DNA of 64,000 bases from positions 23,464,915 to 23,528,914 of the forward strand of contig CM042542.1 of the NCBI GenBank assembly GCA_023630585.1. The letters run 5' to 3'. The position numbers were made by a program, and so were the translations under genes. Below, one piece after another: positions 56,757 to 64,000 of the stretch; within the stretch, counting starts at the first letter, position 1; each line of letters begins with the position of its first letter. This DNA is from Cranoglanis bouderius (lineage: Eukaryota > Chordata > Actinopteri > Siluriformes > Cranoglanididae). The notes below the pieces were generated by a model. The model did no database searches and was not told the origin of the DNA. It saw nothing but the letters and a program-made list of their open reading frames with translations.

Positions 56757-56830
56757 CATGACGCATTATATGATAATGAGACGAGTTTTACACACATGCT
56801 ATGTGTGTTGTGGCCAGAGAAAAGCGATGT
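56033..56830. repeat. Three diverged units of (GT)n + TTTTACACCC...GCTATGTG
   Basis: (GT)n at 56033-56063, 56502-56568 and 56683-56754. Each is followed by a similar block: (TTTCAYGA...)TTAATG, GGTTTTTACACCC or similar, GCTATGTGYGYGT. In two units TGATTAAATAA follows. The units are unequal in length, so they are old tandem duplications. Confidence 0.7.
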
Positions 56831-56879
56831 TTTTATGAAAACGTGGTCGGATCAAAGTTTTTGTTAGTTTGTTTGTAAA

Positions 56880-59800
56880 AGTGTTTCATGAAATGGACAA
56901 ACTGATGTTTGTGAAATTGTTGAAACATTTGTTGATTACGTTGTTGAGAAAAAACACTTGTTCACTTTTACTGAACTGAAATCCACAAACATTTAAAAAC
57001 CATGTGATTTATTCTTTGTGGAATCGAATCTGAATATCCTGTCATGGTGCACATTTAATGAGGAATATGCTGCGTTCATTCTTAACTCATTTTAGCCAAT
57101 AATACTTTTTATACAATCATCACATTCAGTAATACAGATAACTGGGGTGAACTGAATACATGGTCATCTGGGTAAAATGAATGTGTTGATGGTGAACTCG
57201 AGGGCGTTTTCTGTTTTTACTCTTCTTAGACGAGCGTCAGATAGCATGTGGTAATGGGCCCGAGCTCGGCAGCCCCGCGGTGCCTGCGGCTCAGACACGG
57301 CATCGGCATGTATTATCCGGGGCCGAGTGTGGCCCACGGCTCGCTCTGACACGTGTGTTTTTGTTACGGCGGTAAAGTACTGGGGCCGATTCTTGTTCAC
57401 CATAACTAACCCGGATCTGGCTTTAGAGTCTGGGCCACTTCTGGCGATGACTCGGCTTGGTTCAATCAGATGCCCTAATATTTATAACAGTAGCAAATAT
57501 ATTTAGATATAATGCAACATATTCTTTTATATGCTTTTATTTATTATAAACGCACGTCGTTGTGCTCTCAGGTGATTTCATCTCCACTCACACAGCAGTG
57601 GGAGGGGTCTTGTACCTGTAGTAGTGGGAGATGGCAGCCATGTTTGTGCGGGTAGGACACGAACAAAACAAGAGATATGGGACCATTTAGATAAAACAAT
57701 TGGGGTAAGCATCGATTCACATTTACTTTTCGAGTATTGTACTTGCAGATGTTCATAAAGGACCTTGTAAAAAGTGAATGTTCACGCTGCACTAATCTTT
57801 GACGAGCAGCACTCTGACCCGTGTATATACAAGTAGAAAGAGCAGCTCGTTTGTATTTTTACTTTCCACACTCTTCTTATTTTTATGAACGCAATTGAAT
57901 TATGCAAACCTTGTTTTTATTCCATATTTCTTCAGGGACAATAAAGGTTTTATGAGAGTTACGAGGATTTGTTTTTATTATTAAGTAATAGGCTACTATA
58001 ACTCCACACATTTGTTTCTCAATGGTGGTTTTTAAGCTGGGCAGATGAACGCTGTCTGTATATTCAAACACTGGTAACCTTTGTTATTACACATATATTT
58101 CACAGAAAGACTTGTGTAAGTTTTAAGTTTACATTCATACTGAGCTTGAAAATGGTACATAGAGGACTAATTACAAATCTTGCATAACACTGATGTGTTT
58201 CTGTAGCCGGTGGAGACTGATAAAGGTGTCCACGCCCCGAGGTTCTGGATCAACAGGTCGGTTTTGGAATTCAGTCAATTTTACTGTTTAAAACATTATT
58301 CAGTGTTACTGTAGAGTTTAGTAAGGTGACCGTTTTTAGGTGAACTGATATAAGCCTTTTTAAAAACACGACTGAAACGAATTAAATGGATAAAAGGTTT
58401 CTATAAAGACAAATTGGCATTTTTAGTTCCCCAAAGAACCTTTTAGTGGTTGTTAAAAATGTAACTATTTTGGACTCTTTGATTGTACAGCAAGGTTCTA
58501 TTTGTTTTATTTATTTATTTTATTCTTATTTTTGTTTGTCAGCTTACAGCAAACAATCTTGTTTATCATGCAGCTTCATGTTAATATATAAATAGACTAT
58601 TTTTCATGTTAGTTGATGTTCATAATGTATTAACTGATGTTAACATTCAGCTTTTAAAATAAAAATGTTGGTAACATTTTGCAATAAGGTTTTATTTGTT
58701 AACATGAAATAACGATGAACAAAACCTTTTCAAACACTGTATCTGTTATCATTAGGTAGAGTTCATTACACCGCCCCGAATCTAGAAAAAAAGTTTATGC
58801 TGTTCTGCAAATCCCACTTGTTTTTACCTATTTTGGTCACGTTGAGTTCAAATATGCCACTGAAAATTCCCTCACGTACAGTTTTCCCACAAAATAAGAA
58901 TGAAGTTTTTAATAATTTTGCTATGTTTATATTGCTTTCAGGGTTTTATTTAAATTGGTAGAAGCTGTCAAATTTCACTATTATTATTTATTAATTACAA
59001 CAATAGACACACAAAACATAACACTTGTTTACAACAGGAACAGCAGCAAATAGTCTGTGAAATGTTTGTGAAAATCTCTAAATTAAGCTATTTCAAAAGA
59101 CGAACATTATAATAATATGCAGAGTGCTTAAGGAGTGAACTTCATTTTGAGGGATTTTCTGGACTGGCAAAAACACCCACAGATGTAGCAGAAATCATCT
59201 GGGCTATGCTCGCATTTCCGTCTTTCACTGGTCATTATAAATCCCTGAAATCAGGAGTTTTGTGTGTATGTAAGTGTGCCTAGCATTCATATAAGGGCTA
59301 ATCAGAGGAAAAGTGATAAATCTTGCTCACCTATTATACATTAACAGTGTTTCCTGTGTTGGTGGCAGTGGATCTGGCAATAGCTCTAACGTTTATGGTC
59401 CATCTTAGGCAAAAAAGCTCTACACAGGACATCAGACTTTGTGAAACGTTGTGTTGTTCTAGAGCAAAACTAACAGCATATCTGGACTCAGCATCTCAGT
59501 ATTAGTAAGAAACAACTATCAGATCCTATTCAGCAAATCTGATGCAGGGTGGCGTTATGAATTAATATGAAAGAACAATTGTATTTTTATTAAGTAGTAT
59601 TAACCAGGATGAATAAGTTCTGTAGAAAAATAGTTCTTTGTTAGGTCATGTTAGTCAGTGTGTTAACGAATGGGACCTTATAGTAAAGTTATGCCAAAGG
59701 TGTTATTACAAGCGGGCAAATGCTTGGTTTGACCTAATAGAACAGATCCAGATTTCATGATCATGTATAAAATGGTGTAAAATGTGAGTATAAAATAGAT

Positions 59801-60840
59801 AAATCACAAGAGAGGGCAATCTGTAGTACATCAGTCTTTCTATATGTCTGCATAGAGCTTGACATAATGGGGCTGGTTTGCAGTACATCAGTCTTTACCA
59901 GTGTGTGCAGATTAATGGCAGACTGTTGTTTATGATTCAGCGTGTGAATGTATGGTATTTTAGGAATGTTACCACTAGACTCAGGCCACTGCAGAGAATA
60001 AACTGCTGATAACCTTTCAACATACTTGAGCTTTTTCACTCCTTTAATCACTAATTGCTTCATAACCGATGAAACAGTTTACTGTTTATGTCTTTATTCC
60101 GGCTTTTTAACAAACACACCAGCGTCCTCTCACTTTACACTGACAAATTTGTTGACGTTATTTCACGCATTCACTTTAGTTAATGCATTATCTAACATCA
60201 ACCAGCAATGAGCAATGTATTTTACAGCATTTATTCATCTTGAACAATTTTTAACTAACTAGTATGTTAACTAGTGTGTTTTTCATATTGCTTTAACTAA
60301 CGTTAACAGATACAACATCAGTAAATGCTGTAGAAGTATCGCTCATTCAAGTGTTTCTTTCAAGGAGTTCATGAAAAACGTATTTCAGGGTGTTGTTTAA
60401 ATGTAAACAATGAGGTGTGCATGTGTAGAGCAGTTAACTGTTTAAAATACATAAAAAGACCAGAGCATTTTTTTTCTTTTTCTTTTTTCACGCCCTTTCT
60501 GCCTTGTCAGCTATAGGCTATTTTATTTAGATTTACTGTCTGACCCCCTTATAGCATTATTTTCTGGGTGTGGGAATTAATGATAGCTAGCATCAATAAG
60601 CATCATTTTCAAGATGATCCCATGTCAGTTTGCCCACATAAATCTGATTACTGTTTTGGCATATGTAAGACATATGAAATTTCACACATAGGCATAAGGA
60701 ATTTGTCGAATGCAAATGCAGTATGGTATTCAAAAACTTTAACCTATCTGTATCTATCATCTCTCTAACTGTACCCATCATACTATTAAATAAATAAATA
60801 AATAAATATTTATAATATATGTAATATATTGACCTCTTTG
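56880..60840. other. Interior of TIR-bounded segment, no gene recognised
   Basis: AT-rich. A GC-rich patch at about 57255-57440 (GCCCGAGCTCGGCAGCCC... to TCTGGGCCACTTCTGGCGATG) is probably an embedded transposon fragment. Short frames exist but none shows a domain or splice context. Confidence 0.5.
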
Positions 60841-60848
60841 TTCTTTTC

Positions 60849-61480
60849 AGAGGTGGACAGTAACAAAGTACATTTACTTGAGTACTGTACTTAAGTACAC
60901 TTTTTGAGTATCTGTACTTTTTCTGGAAACCTGTGACTTTTACCTTAACTACATTTGAAAGACAAATATCGTACTTTTACACCTTTACATTAATGGACAC
61001 TATGTGAGAACATGGTCCTAAAAACAATGCAAGGTTAAATTTGTACATGAAATATTATTTTATTCACTTCACAACTTCACATATTGCCCAACAGGGCCCT
61101 TCAAACAATACAGGAATAATACAATCTGCATGAGCTTTTTTAACAACATAAGTTGATCAACATGTTCATCATAAAACCAAAAGTCACAAAGACACAATAT
61201 TTCAAGACTTCATGAACAGGTCAACACGGCCAAACAGCAAGACCCCCGACTAACCCGCTAAACTTCTGAACTAGAAAACGGAGAACGCTTCAGGTACAGA
61301 TCCTGATCCATCCGAGGGTCCAAGGAGTGGTTAGATATATTGAAAAGAACCAGAGGTGGACAAAGTACAGATACTACAGGTCACATATTACTCCATTACA
61401 AGTGAAAGTTGTAAAGATAGATTTTTGCTTTTTAAAAGTACTTGAGTATCAGAAGTAAATTTCCTTTTTCATGTCAACAC
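60849..61480. mobile_element. Non-autonomous hAT-like ends (AGAGGTGGACA type)
   Basis: AGAGGTGGACAGTAACAAAG at 60850 with the typical TACTTGAGTACTGTACTTAA, and AGAGGTGGACAAAGTACAG at about 61363 with CTTTTAAAAGTACTTGAGTA. Both starts are common in fish MITEs related to hAT elements. Another hAT-like end, ATTAATCGTGCAGCTCTA, is at about 61775. Confidence 0.55.
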
Positions 61481-62234
61481 CTTGTTTTATTATTGTCGCA
61501 TCGTTGTATGTAATACTTACAATACCTTATGCCTCTGAAACAACCTGTTGAATACACTGACTAGCTCGGAGTATCTGTGGAATAAAGAGCTTTTAGATTG
61601 TTACAAAACCATGTAGAGATGATAACTGCTCTCTCTGTGGCTCAGCGGCAGCACCAACACAGATCTGAATGTTCCGGTGTGATTTTTGTCAAAGGTTAAA
61701 TAGACAGACGAATCGTTATCATTTAGGAAAGAGATGGTGTGGGTGTTCGAATCGAGATCGTGATCTTTTTCTGATTAATCGTGCAGCTCTACACATAACT
61801 ATAGTAATTATGCAAGGTGACAAAAAAAAACTAAAAAAAAATTACAAGATATTAAATTATTTAACTCTTAAACTCATTTACATTTGAATTCACGCTTTTG
61901 CGTGCTAACTAACGTCATTGTCCAAACCTTACCTATGCATAAGTGATGTATCCACAAGGCTATGGCAACTTGGCGGGCAAATCCATAAATCATTTGGCCG
62001 ACCAGACTTCATACTGAAACTTTACCTCTAAAGCACAGACAATTTCAAGCTTTCACAAGAATTTTTAAGTTTACACTCCTCAATAGGCTGCCGCACACTC
62101 TAACAAGTAATTCAGGGGTCCTATTAACACAACTTAATTAAACGCGTGGTTGCAAGATAAAAATACTCATTTATTAATACTAATAGTAATAGTAGTATAC
62201 TAGTAGTATAGTAATACTTATTAATTTAACAATG

Positions 62235-62236
<2 letters not shown>

Positions 62237-62277
<41 letters not shown>
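62237..62277. repeat. (CA)n microsatellite
   Basis: About 20 CA units within the right part of the TIR-bounded segment. It corresponds in inverted position to a GT tract near the left end. Confidence 0.93.
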
Positions 62278-62278
<1 letters not shown>

Positions 62279-62679
62279 GTTAGCACCTATCACTTCGTGA
62301 AACATTAAACACACACACACCTGGGGGATGCAGCTTCACACAGACAGACAGAGGACAGGAAAAATAGTCATAAAAATAACCACACGTGTTCATGGGACCT
62401 TCACGAGGCCATAAATTATACAACGTCAGGGGGGTCATAAATCAATTTTTGACATAAAGTGCATGATATAAGTACTGACAAGGTCACATTTGTGGCACAT
62501 GTGGAGTCATTTGATTATTTTAAAAAGGTTTTATCAGGACACGATTTTCACTCTGTCCCCAAATTCACCCCTTTACCTTAATGATTTTCTGGCTTTCATC
62601 CCAGCCCCATGCTCTTTTTTCTGTAGGCATTATCTTCCGCTCAACACTGGTCTGCAAGCCTTAAAGGGGTCTTGATTGA

Positions 62680-62856
62680 AAACACAGTTTTGGTGAATGT
62701 CTAACTGCTAATTTATTGCCATGGGTTAGGGTTAGATAAATAGGGTTAGAGTAAATACAGCTGGATAAAACAAAAACTGTATCTGTCTTCATTTCAGGCT
62801 GAAAAGCAACAAAATGTGATTATTTTAAAGGGGGTGATTCTTTTCTATACCCACTG
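62680..62856. mobile_element. Tc1-like transposon terminal fragment
   Basis: Ends ...TTTCAGGCTGAAAAGCAACA, GGGGGTGATTCTTTTCTATA, CCCACTG next to TA, the pattern of a Tc1/mariner TIR and target dinucleotide. Only the terminal ~100 bases are clear. Confidence 0.65.
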
Positions 62857-62892
62857 TATATACTCATACACTCATACATTTTTGTTCAGATA

Positions 62893-63064
62893 GCCTTTAA
62901 ATACTCCTTTGACAAAAGAAGAACTTATTGAAATCATTCTCATGGCTGGATCGGGAAGCTGTCACAAGGTTACGATGGCCTTTAACAGGAAACATGGCGA
63001 GTGTCGTGGAAAATCATCTTCCGCAAAAATAAAAACTTCTGAGTCTCGAGGTTTTTGGTGGTAA
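62893..63064 (+). pseudogene. Possible helix-turn-helix (DUF4817-like) fragment
   Basis: An open stretch reads PLTKEELIEIILMAGSGSCH, then KVTMAFNRKHGECRGKSS, resembling the N-terminal helix-turn-helix found in transposon-derived fish and arthropod proteins (KEE..EIILM.G....V...FNRKHP). It has no start codon in context and ends at TAA (62-64 of 63060s). Likely a transposon relic. Confidence 0.35.
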
Positions 63065-63156
63065 AAAGGTGTTAGACTTTATTACCATAGTAAGAAGCCA
63101 AGACATCTGCAGATCATCTGACAAATACAATCAATGCTCATGTTTTTATACAATAC

Positions 63157-63216
<60 letters not shown>

Positions 63217-64000
63217 GAACATTGATGTATTTCCTCTAACACAGGTGGCCTTATCAGAACTTGCACATTCTGAGTTATTTCTATCTTCTGCAGTTTGAAC
63301 AATGGCCCACTCATGAAGCTTTGGAGATAATAGTGGATACACACTAAGAAATGACAAATTATGGGGCTAAGAAGAAAAAGATACAAACTGCGAGTGAGAA
63401 ATTTGTGCTCAGTGATTTCCCACAAGATGGAGTTACATCAATTTGTCCTAGTTTCACCCCCATGAATATTCTCTTATTATTTTCTGATTAATAAAATATT
63501 CTATATACTATTACCACATAATCATGTTTAAATGTTGATTTAACATTGTCACTCTCTCTTCATGATTCAAATACATTTCACAATCATTATTAAGCCTTTG
63601 ATGGATTAAACATTTCTTATCACTCTGATTATTTTAACTTTTGATTGGACCTGATGGGTTACATAACAATCATATTTAAATCATAGTTTGATCAAAGAAA
63701 TTCTTCTATACATTTGTAACAGATACAGACTTAACCATGTGAGACACAAACTCAGTGTCCCCCTGCACACACAGAGGGTACAGCAGAGCAGGCCGGACAC
63801 AAACAATACATTTGTAACTGAAGAGTGTACAGAGTGTACAGGCAGTGAGTTCACAACAAATACACAGATTGAAGTGAAGTCATACACCAACCTGTCCTAC
63901 TTTTGATTTTAAGATTTTAGGCCTTAGAATAATTACCTGATTACTTATACATCACACATGATTTGGTCTTAGTATAAATGAAAATACACTATAGATTACT
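63065..64000. other. Intergenic DNA with (CA)n
   Basis: (CA)n at 63161-63212. No other feature recognised up to the window end. Confidence 0.6.

Larger units (their letters stand above)
55827..62478. mobile_element. 6.65-kb segment bounded by ~55-bp terminal inverted repeats
   Basis: The left end TCAGTAGTTATATCATATAC, then ACTTTATGTCAAAAA and ATTTATGACCCCCCTG, matches the inverted right end (TCAGTACTTATATCATGCAC and so on, 62478 inward) at roughly 48 of 55 positions. The left end interrupts exon 2 of Shisa-like unit D. Subterminal copies of an AATTTATGRCCCC-like motif lie near both ends, and GT tracts with TTTCACGAA occur inside each end. No transposase or other long ORF was recognised. No target duplication was found, so a composite or rearranged element is possible. 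Confidence 0.65.

Overview
The window is vertebrate, almost certainly teleost, genomic DNA: AT-rich, full of (CA)n/(GT)n arrays, with spliced genes, an NLR gene of the fish FISNA-NACHT type, 5S- and tRNA-derived SINEs, and RTE, L2, Tx1-group, Tc1 and hAT transposons. The repeat mix would suit an otophysan such as a catfish or characin, but that is a weak inference. There are no prokaryotic features.

Layout. 1-4.1 kb: the 3' part of a PYD-FISNA-NACHT-LRR gene with a frameshift in the NACHT exon. Its LRR exons and downstream flank (about 3.0-6.9 kb) recur almost unchanged in inverted orientation at 41.2-43.8 kb, without PYD or NACHT exons. 7.1-12.8 kb: decayed L1/Tx1-type LINEs. 13.9-15.1 kb: an intact intronless dihydroorotate dehydrogenase (dhodh) reading frame. 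17.1-27.7 kb: a LINE fragment, then duplicated pieces of a two-exon Shisa-like membrane-protein gene (copy A exons 1+2; copy B exon 2 only), interrupted by a solo LTR and a non-LTR element. 27.7-34.4 kb: a 5S-rRNA-derived SINE, an unrecognised 114-codon ORF, a tRNA-derived SINE, a Tc1 fragment and an L2/CR1-like LINE. 34.5-39.9 kb: a 20-bp minisatellite, a hAT element with TIRs and target duplication, an RTE reverse transcriptase ORF, and a probable SAM-domain gene on the minus strand.

44.1-49.65 kb: a nearly complete Tx1-group LINE (minus strand) whose two ends abut (GA/TC)n microsatellite. 50.2-52.2 kb: an L2 fragment and a dispersed repeat also found at 21.3 kb. 53.4-55.8 kb: two further tandem copies of the Shisa-like promoter plus signal-peptide exon, cut off in the first bases of exon 2. 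There a 6.65-kb segment begins (55,827-62,478), bounded by about 55-bp inverted repeats and with no recognisable transposase. The last 1.5 kb holds a Tc1 terminus and a possible transposon-derived helix-turn-helix fragment.

Few host genes look functional: dhodh, Shisa-like copy A (truncated by an amber codon before a conserved PDZ-type tail) and possibly the SAM gene. The rest is recent transposition, tandem duplication and inverted segmental duplication.
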